Shown: positions 51,514-61,382 of the stretch, piece by piece
Layout of the letters: each line of letters starts with the position of its first letter
Position numbering within the stretch: position 1 is the first letter of the stretch
Assembly (NCBI RefSeq): GCF_947347685.1
Contig: NW_026519124.1
Span: forward strand, 42,425 to 106,424
From: Pleuronectes platessa
Lineage: Eukaryota; Chordata; Actinopteri; Pleuronectiformes; Pleuronectidae
DNA: 64,000 nucleotides
Direction: 5' to 3'
Translations under genes and position numbers: made by a program
Notes under the pieces: generated by a model
Told to the model about the DNA's origin: nothing
The model's database searches: none
The model's input: the letters and a program-made list of their open reading frames with translations, nothing else

Positions 51514-54500
51514 GCAGGAGACGTGCACTGCAGGAGATTTGCGCAGCAGGAGATGTGCACCGCAGGAGATGTGCGCAGCAGGAGATGTGCACTGCAGGAG
51601 ATGTGTACGCACAGTTTTTTTAGGAATTTTAGTTAATTATTATTATTTTTTGTAAATAAATGTTTCATTTATGTGCACCTCAGGAGATTTGCGCAGCAGG
51701 AGATGTGCGCCACTGGAGATGTGCACCACAGGAGATGTGCACGCAGGAGATGTGCACGCTGGAGATGTGCGCCGCAGGAGATTTACATAGCAGGAGATGA
51801 GCACGCAGGAGATGTACATAGCAGGATATGTGCACCGCAGGAGATGTCCACCGCAGGAGATGAGTGCCGCAGGAGATGTGCGCCACAGGATGTGTGCGCA
51901 CAGTTTTTTTAGGAATTTGAGTTAATTATTATTATTTTTTGTGAATAAATGTTTCATTTATGTGCACCGCAGGGTGTGCGACGCAGGATGTTCACCGCAG
52001 GAGATTTCCGCAGCAGGAGATGTGCGCCACTGGAGATGTGCACCGCAAGAGATGTGCACGCAGGAGATGTGCACTTAGGAGATGTGCGCTGCAGGAGATG
52101 TGCGCCGCAGGAGATGTGCCCGCAGGAGATGTGCGCCATCGGAGATGTGCACCGCAGGAGACGTGCACTGCAGGAGATTTGCGCAGCAGGAGATGTGCAC
52201 CGCAGGAGATGTGCGCAGCAGGAGATGTGCACTGCAGGAGATGTGTACGCACAGTTTTTTTAGGAATTTTAGTTAATTATTAATATTTTTTGTAAATAAA
52301 TGTTTCATTTATGTGCACCTCAGGAGATTTGCGCAGCAGGAGATGTGCGCCACTGGAGATGTGCACCACAGGAGATGTGCACGCAGGAGATGTGCGCCGC
52401 AGAAGATTTACATAGCAGGAGATGAGCACGCAGGAGATGTACATAGCAGGATATGTGCACCGCAGGAGATGTCCACCGCAGGAGATGTGCGCAGCAGGAG
52501 ATGTGCGCAGCAGGGTGTGTGCACACGTTTTTTTTATTAATTTGATTTAATAATATTTTTGTAAATAAATGTTTCATTTATGTGCACCGCAGGGTGTGCG
52601 ATGCAGGATTTTCACCGCAGGAGATTTGTGTAGCAGGAGATGTGCGCCACTGGAGATGTGCACCGCAGGAGATATGCACGAAGGAGATGAGTGCCGCAGG
52701 AGATGTGTGCCACAGGATGTGTGCGCACAGTTTTTTTAGGAATTTGAGTTAATTATTATTATTTTTTGTAAATAAATGTTTCATTTATGTGCACCGCAGG
52801 GTGTGCGACGCAGGATGTTCACCGCAGGAGATTTCCGCAGCAGGAGATGTGCGCCACTGGAGATGTGCACCGCAAGAGATGTGCACGCAGGAGATGTGCA
52901 CTTAGGAGATGTGCGCTGCAGGAGATGTGAGCCGCAGGAGATGTGCACGCAGGAGATGTGCGCCATCGGAGATGTGCACCGCAGGAGATGTGCGCCGCAG
53001 GCGATATGCGCAGCAGGAGATGTACATAGCAGGAGATGTGCGCCGCAGGAGATGTACATAGCAGGAGATGAGCACTTAGGAGATGTACATAGCAGGATAT
53101 GTGCACCACAGGAGATGTCCACCGCAGGAGATGTGCGCAGCAGGAGATGTGCACCGCAGGAGATGTGTACACAGGAGATATGCGCCGCAGGAGATGTGCG
53201 CCACAGGATGTGTGCGCACAGTTTTTTTAGGAATTTGAGTTAATTATTATTATTTTTTGTGAATAAATGTTTCATTTATGTGCACCGCAGGGTGTGCGAC
53301 GCAGGATGTTCACCGCAGGAGATTTCCGCAGCAGGAGATGTGCGCCACTGGAGATGTGCACCGCAAGAGATGTGCACGCAGGAGATGTGCACTTAGGAGA
53401 TGTGCGCTGCAGGAGATGTGCGCCGCAGGAGATGTGCACGCAGGAGATGTGCGCCATCGGAGATGTGCACCGCAGGAGACGTGCACTGCAGGAGATTTGC
53501 GCAGCAGGAGATGTGCACCGCAGGAGATGTGCGCAGCAGGAGATGTGCACTGCAGGAGATGTGTACGCACAGTTTTTTTAGGAATTTTAGTTAATTATTA
53601 TTATTTTTTGTAAATAAATGTTTCATTTATGTGCACCTCAGGAGATTTGCGCAGCAGGAGATGTGCGCCACTGGAGATGTGCACCACAGGAGATGTGCAC
53701 GCAGGAGATGTGCACGCAGGAGATGTGCGCCGCAGGAGATTTACATAGCAGGAGATGAGCACGCAGGAGATGTACATAGCAGGATATGTGCACCGCAGGA
53801 GATGTCCACCGCAGGAGATGAGTGCCGCAGGAGATGTGCGCCACAGGATGTGTGCGCACAGTTTTTTTAGGAATTTGAGTTAATTATTATTATTTTTTGT
53901 GAATAAATGTTTCATTTATGTGCACCGCAGGGTGTGCGACGCAGGATGTTCACCGCAGGAGATTTCCGCAGCAGGAGATGTGCGCCACTGGAGATGTGCA
54001 CCGCAAGAGATGTGTACGCAGGAGATGTGCACTTAGGAGATGTGCGCTGCAGGAGATGTGCGCCGCAGGAGATGTGCCCGCAGGAGATGTGCGCCATCGG
54101 AGATGTGCACCGCAGGAGACGTGCACTGCAGGAGATTTGCGCAGCAGGAGATGTGCACCGCAGGAGATGTGCGCAGCAGGAGATGTGCACTGCAGGAGAT
54201 GTGTACGCACAGTTTTTTTAGGAATTTTAGTTAATTATTAATATTTTTTGTAAATAAATGTTTCATTTATGTGCACCTCAGGAGATTTGCGCAGCAGGAG
54301 ATGTGCGCCACTGGAGATGTGCACCACAGGAGATGTGCACGCAGGAGATGTGCGCCGCAGGAGATTTACATAGCAGGAGATGAGCACGCAGGAGATGTAC
54401 ATAGCAGGATATGTGCACCGCAGGAGATGTCCACCGCAGGAGATGTGCGCAGCAGGAGATGTGCGCAGCAGGGTGTGTGCACACGTTTTTTTTATTAATT

Positions 54501-55020
54501 TGATTTAATAATATTTTTGTAAATAAATGTTTCATTTATGTGCACCGCAGGGTGTGCGATGCAGGATTTTCACCGCAGGAGATTTGTGTAGCAGGAGATG
54601 TGCGCCACTGGAGATGTGCACCGCAGGAGATATGCACGAAGGAGATGAGTGCCGCAGGAGATGTGTGCCACAGGATGTGTGCGCACAGTTTTTTTAGGAA
54701 TTTGAGTTAATTATTATTATTTTTTGTAAATAAATGTTTCATTTATGTGCACCGCAGGGTGTGCGACGCAGGATGTTCACCGCAGGAGATTTCCGCAGCA
54801 GGAGATGTGCGCCACTGGAGATGTGCACCGCAAGAGATGTGCACGCAGGAGATGTGCACTTAGGAGATGTGCGCTGCAGGAGATGTGAGCCGCAGGAGAT
54901 GTGCACGCAGGAGATGTGCGCCATCGGAGATGTGCACCGCAGGAGATGTGCGCCGCAGGCGATATGCGCAGCAGGAGATGTACATAGCAGGAGATGTGCG
55001 CCGCAGGAGATGTACATAGC
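51105..55020. repeat. Secondary tandem duplication, 1958-bp period, two copies
   Basis: Landmarks recur at exactly 1958 bp: 51309/53267, 51673/53631, 51949/53907, 52313/54271 and 52776/54734. The left half contains the GCACTTAGGAGATGTACATAG junction at 51111 and 53069. Differences are few (GCACGCTGG near 51750, GCAGAAGATTT near 52400, GTGTACGCAGG near 54012), indicating a very recent event nested inside array 11. Confidence 0.85.
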
Positions 55021-55365
55021 AGGAGATGTGCGCTGCAGGATGTGTGCGCACAGTTTTTTTAGGAATTTGAGTTCATTATTATTATTTTTTGTAAAGAAAT
55101 GTTTAATTTATTTGCACCGCAGGGTGTGCGACGCAGGATGTACACCGCAGGAGATTTGCGCATCAGGAGATGTGCGCCACTGGAGATGTGCACCGCAGGA
55201 GATGTGCGCCGGAGGAGATGTGCGCCGCAGGAGATGTGCGCACAGTTAATTTATTAATGTGATTTAATAATATTTTTTTTGTAAATGTTTTATTCATGTG
55301 CACCACAGGGTGTGCAACGCAGGATGTGTGACGCAGCAGATTTTCAATGCAGGAGATGTGCGCCG

Positions 55366-57544
55366 TATTATTTATATTTCCTCCTTACTGAGAATTCCTT
55401 TTATTTCATTAACAATTCTGTTTTATTTCGTCTGTATTTAATTTATTATTATTAAGTCATTTCCTTTTTGCTCAGGAAGTGTTCTACCGGTCAAAAAACT
55501 TAACAAGTGAGCCTATTGGTTCAAGGTGAAATAACTGCATGTTATTGGTGTAAAACGGTCTAAGTCCCGCCTCCTCACTCGAGTCAGAGAGGTGCGGTTC
55601 AGTGTGGAGACAGATGGAGCCTGATGAGAAGTTGAAATTACGGAGCGATATTACTGCTACTGGTACTCGATATAATACTGAACAAAGAGAAGTTAGAGTA
55701 TGTTTGAGCCCATAACAAGTTTATCAACTACTGAGAGGACCTGGAGAGCAGCTTAGAGCACCGTTTATTCTTTTCTTTTCCCGGTGAGTTACACCTGCTA
55801 AATTAGCGGCCACACGTGGCACAGTAGCAAAATGCTATATGACTTAGCATAGCCTCGTGGTGTTTATGCCATTGAGTGTACTGTAAGATGTTTCATATTT
55901 CTTTAGTTATAGAGACAAAAGTGGACATTTGTATGTGTAATATGAGTATGTATGTGAGTTACATTTAGTACAGAGCTAAGGATTATGTAGCTGAATTTGA
56001 GCTTTGAGATTAGCTTTCTGTTCATCATTGTGCTGCTTGCATTCACAAATGCAAGGTGTCAGTGTTGTGACAAGAAAATGATTCACATTGCTTTACTTCC
56101 GATATTCACATATAGTGAGTAATTGATGTTAAGCTTTAGGTTGTTTGCATAATAATCTAACATTCATATTGTTTCACTGCCATTAAAATTGTAATTTAAT
56201 AGTATTGTTTATACTTTAATATTAAGAGTTAATGTTATGATACAACAGTAATCCTTTATTCATGGGTTAAGTACTGAAATGTATTATATGTTGACATTGA
56301 TCAAATTGAACTGTACAGTTAAGAGAATAAGAATATTTGCATATGTTGCTATATAAGCCGTGTTATGTTACACAGGCTGGGTTTTCTGGATACCCTTGAA
56401 CTTTGAGTTGGATTGGAATCTCTCCCTGACGAGGGAGATGGCGAGCCACCCGTGTTGAGCACCTGGATTGAGGAGCGCTTCCAGCATTCATCTACCTTGC
56501 TGTCAGTGTGGTAAGACTGTGGGGAGGACCTCAAACGACAGTTGAATCTAGCAGAACTAGGGATGGGCATAATTAATCGACGATCGATTAATTGACCATT
56601 AAGAATGTCGTCGATGAAATCATTTTTTCATCGAGAAATTCGCTAATTACACATTTGACCACGGGGGGCAGTGTTTGAAAAAAACGCCACAGTCCTACTC
56701 AGTTACCTGCGACTTGCTGCGAGTTACCGTGTAGTTCCATTTCCAAAATAAACATGAAGAGGTCACGGCAAAGTGTTGCGTGGGACCATTTTGAGTTAAA
56801 AAAGGACTTGGTTCACTGCCAACACTGCGAAGCTATCCCAGAGGCTGCGGGAGACAAGGAGCCTGCGTTGTCTGACACGGACGAGGGGAGCGCTAACACC
56901 GGAATCACAGTAATGTGAGTTACTGGTTATTTTTATGAAGCTTTCTCGACTCGGTACCTTGTCTGATAGTTTTGAGTTACATTTGGCAAAACCTGTCAGA
57001 CCTAAGTATTATATATTTGTAGTTGTTGTTTAACATTACGTTTTTTTAAATTATTATTATTTTATTTTGGAGGAAAAAAAAACGAGGGTCAGTTGTGTTT
57101 AGTAGCACCGGCTTCTAGCTGTCGGCTCCGCTGCTTAAGATTACGGCAGCGCATATTTTGTTCATCTTGTAATAAAGATCTCAATGAGGAAACATCACTG
57201 CATTTTAATGTAGCTTATAAATAGTGAATTTTTGAACTTGAAAATATTAATGATTAATCGAAAATTCGTCATTAACTCTCCCGACGATCGACGAAGACAA
57301 TTTAATCGAACACCCATCCCTAAGCAGAACATCCTATTTTTTGAGGATTACTTTTATTTTCTGGGTGCACCCATTTCAAAAGACATTTCTAATTTTACTA
57401 AACTGAATGCCGGCAATGTTGTAAATATTTTGTGTGTTAATACAATTGTTTTCATTTAAACCTAACTCTGTGTTCTGTTTGCTCATTGTGGTGTCTGATT
57501 CCTGTTAATTACTCCTCCCTACGAATCTTGGTTATACTGGTCCA
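55366..57544. repeat. Macrosatellite core, copy 12 (most diverged full core)
   Basis: Exon remnant ATG at 55614, hAT at 56558-57322. Private changes include GGAAGTGTTC near 55477 (shared with the truncated copy near 59446), CAA to CGA at 55668-55670 (codon 19 Gln to Arg of the remnant), TTAGTTATAGAG near 55904, GCTTTAGG near 56134 and GAGCGCTAAC near 56889. More changes than any interior core, as expected at an array edge. Confidence 0.9.
56558..57322 (+). mobile_element. Non-autonomous hAT transposon, copy 12
   Basis: 765 bp (one A fewer in the poly-A run). The right terminal repeat carries G to A at 57312, so the 11-bp inverted repeat is no longer perfect. The target duplication is still AGCAGAAC. 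Confidence 0.87.
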
Positions 57545-59335
57545 GTGTGCGCCTCCATGTGGGTTACATGCGCAGCAGGAGATGTGCGCTTCAGGAGATG
57601 TGTGCCGCAGGAGATGTACATAGCAGGAGATGTACATAGCAGGAGATGTGCGCCGCAGGCGATATGCGCCACCGGAGATGTGCACCGCAGGAGATGTGCG
57701 CCGCAGGAGATGTGCAACGCAGGAGATGTGCGCAGCAGGAGATGTGCAACGCAGGATATGTGCACGCAGGAGATGTGCGCAGCAGGAGATGTGCGCCTCA
57801 GGAGATGTGCGCCACAGGATGTGTGCGCACAGTTTTTTTAGGAATTTGAGTTAATTATTATTATTTTTTGTAAATAAATGTTTCATTTATGTGCACCGCA
57901 GGGTGTGCGCCGCAAGAGATGTGCACCGCCGGAGATGTGCGCAGCAGGAGATGTGCACCGCAGGAGATGTGCACCGCAGGAGATGTGCACGCAGGAGATG
58001 TGCGCCGGAGGAGATGTGCGCCGCAGGAGATGTGCGCACAGTTAATTTATTAATGTGATTTAATAATATTTTTTTTGTAAATGTTTTATTCATGTGCACC
58101 ACAGGGTGTGCAACGCAGGATGTGTGACGCAAAAGATGTGCGACGCAAAAGATGTGCACCGCAGGAGATGTGCGCCGCAGCAGATTTGCAATGCAGGAGA
58201 TGTACATAGCAGGAGATGTGCACGCAGGAGATGTGCGCCATCGGAGATGTGCACTTAGGAGATGTGCACTGCAGGAGATGTGCGCCGCAGGAGATGTGCG
58301 CAGCAGGATGTGTGCACCGCAGGAGATGTGCGCAGCAGAAGATGTGTGCCGCAGGAGATGTGCACCGCAGGCGATATGCGCCACCGGAGATGTGCACCGC
58401 AGGAGATGTGCGCCGCAGGAGATGTGCACGCAGGAGATGTGCAACGCAGGATGTGTGCGCACAGTTTTTTTAGGAATTTGAGTTAATTATTATTATTTTT
58501 TGTAAATAAATGTTTCATTTATTTGCACCGCAGGGTGTGCGACGCAGGATGTACACCGCAGGAGATTTGCGCAGCAGGAGATGTGCGCCACTGGAGATGT
58601 GCACCGCAGGAGATATGCACGCAGGAGATGTGCAACGCAGGAGATGTGCACGCAGGAGATGTGCGCAGCAGGAGATGTACGCCTCAGGAGATGTGCGCAG
58701 CAGGATGTGTGCACACAGTTTTTTTATTAATTTGATTTAATAATATTTTTTTGTAAATAAATGTTTCATTTATGTGCACCGCAGGGTATGCGCCGCAAGA
58801 GATGTGCACCGCCAGAGATGTGCGCAGCAGGAGATGTGCGCCGCAGGAGATGTTCGCAGCAGGAGATGTGTGCCGCAGGAGATGTGCGCAGCAGGAGATG
58901 TGCACCACTTGAGATATGCACTGCAGGATGTGCGCCGCAAGAGATGTGCACCGCCGGAGATGTGCGCAGCAAGAGATGTGCACCGCAGGCGATATGCGCC
59001 ACCGGAGATGTGCACCGCAGGAGATGTGCATGCAGGAGATTTGCGCCGCAGGATGTTTGCGCACAGTTTTTTTATTAATTTGAGTTAATTATTATAATTT
59101 TTTTGTAAATAAATGTTTCATTTATGTGCAACGCAGGGGATGTGCGCCACAGGAGATGTGCGCCGCAGGAGATGTGCGCACAGTTTATTTGTTAATGTGA
59201 TTTAATAATATTTATTTTGTGAATGTTTTATTCATGTGCACCACAGGGTGTGCAACGGAGGATGTGCGACGCAAAAGATGTGCACCGCAGGAGATGTGCG
59301 CCGCAGGGGATTTGCAATAAAGGAGATGTGCGCCG
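57545..59335. repeat. Minisatellite array 12, 1791 bp, diverged edge array
   Basis: It begins like the others, but the block order soon differs. Unusual monomers include GACGCAAAAGATGTGC (twice near 58127-58155), GCAGCAGAAGATG near 58332 and CACTTGAGATATGC near 58908. A spacer of the pre-core type (TTAATTTATTAATGTG) occurs internally near 58041 as well as near 59181. This looks like an older, rearranged array not homogenised with the interior. Confidence 0.9.
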
Positions 59336-59750
59336 TATTATTTATATTTCCTCCTTACTAAGAATTCCTTTTATTTCATTAACAATTCTGTTTTATTTCT
59401 TCTGTATTTAATTTATTATTATTAAGTCATTTCCTTTTTGCTCAGGAAGTGTTCTACCGGTCAAAAAACTTAACAAGTGAGCCTATTGGTTCAAGGTGAA
59501 ATAACTGCATGTTATTGGTGTAAAACGGTCTAAGTCCCGCCTCCTCACTCGAGTCAGAGAGGTGCAGTTCAGTGTGGAGACAGATGGAGCCTGATGAGAA
59601 GTTGAAATTACGGAGCGATATTACTGCTACTGGTACTCAATATAATACTGAACAAAGAGTATTTAGAGTATGTTTGAGCCCACAAGTTTATCAACTACTG
59701 AGAGGACCTGGAGAGCAGCTTAGAGCACCGTTTATTCTTGTCTTTTCTAG
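59336..59750. repeat. Truncated macrosatellite core (right edge)
   Basis: It matches the first 415 bp or so of the core, through the promoter-like boxes and the exon-1 remnant, then switches to minisatellite at about 59750, just where the other copies have the CCCG/GTGAGT donor. It lacks the TATA/LTR-like segment, the hAT and the tail. It differs from interior cores at several sites (CTAAGAATTCC, TTCTTCTG, GTGCAGTTC) and shares GGAAGTGTTC with core 12. Confidence 0.88.
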
Positions 59751-60039
59751 ATATGCAGTGCAGGAGATGTGCGCCGCAGGAGATGTACATAGCAGGAGAT
59801 GTGCGCCGCAGGCGATATGCGCAAAAGGAGATGTGCGCCACTGGAGATGTGCATCGCAGGAGATGTGGGCCGCAGGAGATTTGAGCCGCAGGAGATGTGC
59901 GCAGCAGGAGATGTACATAGCAGGAGATGTGTACAGAGGAGATGTGCACCGCAGGAGATGTGCGCCGCAGGATATGTGCGCCACAGGAGATATGCGCAGC
60001 AGGATGTGTGCTCACAGTTTTTTTGGGAATTTTAGTTAA
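59584..60039 (+). CDS. Chimeric open frame: exon-1 remnant fused to minisatellite peptide (hypothetical, 151 aa)
   Basis: From the ATG at 59584 the frame covers the complete exon-1 sequence without the TAA found in all other copies (SPQVYQLLRGPGEQLRAP follows where they stop). It continues through LVFSRYAVQ into the 16-residue minisatellite repeat (AGDV, RRRCA and QEMC motifs, rich in Cys and Arg) and stops at 60037-60039 after HSFFGNFS. About 57 residues are exon-derived and 94 repeat-derived. Upstream are the ATTGG boxes and CCCGCC motif within about 140 bp, so it has at least a plausible promoter, and AAATAAATG lies about 20 bp after the stop. No signal peptide, membrane segment or known domain is visible. 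I cannot tell whether it is expressed; it may be only an unspliced exon running by chance into a stop-poor repeat. Confidence 0.3.
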   Translation: MEPDEKLKLRSDITATGTQYNTEQRVFRVCLSPQVYQLLRGPGEQLRAPFILVFSRYAVQEMCAAGDVHSRRCAPQAICAKGDVRHWRCASQEMWAAGDLSRRRCAQQEMYIAGDVYRGDVHRRRCAPQDMCATGDMRSRMCAHSFFGNFS

Positions 60040-60163
60040 TTATTATAATTTTTTTGTAAATAAATGTTTCATTTATGTGCACCGCAAGGTGTGCGACGCA
60101 GAATGTTCACCGCAGGAGATGTGCCCCACTGGAGATGTGCACCGTAGGAGATGTGCACGCAGG
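59751..60163. repeat. Terminal minisatellite array 13
   Basis: This is the last run of 15-16 bp monomers, with one AT-rich spacer (about 60016-60078). It ends at GCACGCAGG (about 60163), where the 88-bp satellite begins. Monomers are more varied than in the interior (GTGGGCCGC, TTGAGCCGC, GTACAGAGG). Confidence 0.9.
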
Positions 60164-61377
60164 GTTTGACTGTTATAATGAAATAGGGTCACTAATCAAC
60201 GTATTTTCTCAAAAGGCCTTCAGTCAAATTCCTTGATGCTTAACATGCATACAGTGGATTATAAGAATGAAAAAGGATAATTTGAAATCTTGGTTTCAAC
60301 TCTAAAGGAATTCTTCAAAAAAAAGATTTTAAGTTTTGGAAACCCCAAGGAAAAAGTAGCAACTGCACGGTTTCTACTGTCAGATTGGCTCTAAGTGCCA
60401 AAAAGTGCTGGAAACGGGGAGAAAAGCCTATTTTTGCAACAATGGTTAAAATCTTCAATTTTTCATCACAGATGTGCCCAAGATGCGCAAAAGCGCTGGA
60501 AACGTTGAGATAAGCCTATTTTTGCAACTATGGTTAAAATCTTCATTTTTTCATCACAGATATGCCCAAGGTGCACAAAAGTGCTGGAAACGGTGAGATA
60601 AGCCTAATTTTGCAACAATGTTTAAGGTTTGGAGGTTTCAAGGACTAAAGCTGAAAATCAGTGGTTTGACTGCCATAATGAAATAGGGATACTAATCAAT
60701 GTATTTTCTCAAAAGGTCTTCAGTCAAATTACTTCATACTTAACATGCATACAGTGGATGTTTATAATGAAAAAGTATCATTTGAAATCTTGGTTTCAAC
60801 TCTAAAGGAACTCTTTAAAAAACAGATTTTAAGTTTTGGAAACCCCAATGAAAAAGTAGCAACTGCACGGTTTCTACTGTCAGATTGGCTCTACGTGCCA
60901 AAAAGTGCTGGAAACGGGGAGATTAGCCTATTTTTGCAACTTTGGTTAAAATCTTAAATTTTTCATCACAGATGTGCCCAAGATGCCAAAAAGTGCTGGA
61001 AACGGGGCGATAAGCCTATTTTTGCAACTTTGGTTAAAATCTTAAATTTTTCATCACAGATGTGCCCAAGATGCGCAAAAGCGCTGGAAACGGTGAGATA
61101 AGCCTATTTTTGCAACTATGGTTAAAATCCTAAATTTTTCATCACAGATGTGCCCAAGATGCCCAAAAGCGCTGGAAACGGTGAGATAAGCCTATTTTTG
61201 CAACTTTGGTTAAAATCTTCATTTTTTCATCACAGATATGCCCAAGGTGCACAAAAGTGCTGGAAACGGTGAGATAAGCCTAATTTTGCAACAATGTTTA
61301 AGGTTTGGAGGTTTCATAGACTAAAGTTGAAAATCAGTGGTTTGACTGCCATAATGAAATAGGGTCACTAATCAACG
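60164..61377 (+). repeat. 88-bp satellite, composite units, forward orientation
   Basis: Composite unit F1 (60164-60663, 500 bp) holds three 88-bp monomers (GCTGG anchors at 60407, 60495 and 60583). F2 (60664-61339, 676 bp) holds five (60907, 60995, 61083, 61171, 61259). A third unit is cut off at 61377. Each unit starts GTTTGACTG, carries a unique stretch with AAGTTTTGGAAACCCCAA, then the monomers, and ends AAAATCAGTG. The first and last monomers have position-specific variants (GCCAAAAAGTGCTGG first; AAGGTGCACAAAAGTGC last). A 70-codon open frame in F2 (60745-60957) is broken by a stop in F1, so it is not supported as a gene. Confidence 0.92.
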
Positions 61378-61382
61378 ATAAT
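61378..61382. other. Orientation-switch junction in the 88-bp satellite
   Basis: Forward sequence ends at ATCAACG (61377). After ATA/AT the sequence becomes TTTGTGCACCTTGGGC, which is the reverse complement of the monomer. Neither side is at a unit boundary, so this is a breakpoint inside units, not a designed palindrome centre. Confidence 0.75.

Larger units (their letters stand above)
46922..55365. repeat. Minisatellite array 11, expanded to 8444 bp with secondary tandem duplications
   Basis: This is the longest array, four times the standard length. After a standard start (to about 47770) it is built of the variant blocks first seen in array 10, arranged as two secondary tandem duplications: a 2097-bp period from about 47320 to 51510 and a 1958-bp period from about 51105 to 55020. 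It then rejoins the standard end (spacer with GTAAAGAAATG near 55090). The expansion consists entirely of minisatellite blocks and spacers; no core sequence lies within it. Confidence 0.93.
1..60163. repeat. Macrosatellite array, unit about 4.3 kb, 12 full cores plus one truncated core
   Basis: A 2.18-kb non-repetitive core alternates with a minisatellite array of about 2.1 kb. The same anchor (the TATATAAG box region in each core) recurs at 1916, 6191, 10498, 14804, 19111, 23417, 27723, 32030, 36337, 40639, 45725 and 56349. The spacing is 4302-4307 bp for eight intervals, 4275 for the first, and 5086 and 10624 for the last two. Core copies differ by only a handful of single-base changes each, so amplification or homogenisation is recent. 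The right edge (core 12 and the truncated copy at 59336) is the most diverged, the usual signature of unequal exchange homogenising the interior. The left edge lies outside the window, so the true copy number is unknown. Near-identical copies could also have been collapsed or expanded in assembly. Confidence 0.95.

Noticed and set aside
60745..60957. 70-codon open frame in the unique part of the 88-bp satellite
   Set aside because: The equivalent frame in the neighbouring unit has a stop (CTCTAAGTGCC near 60391), and reverse-orientation units carry indels; no recognisable domain.
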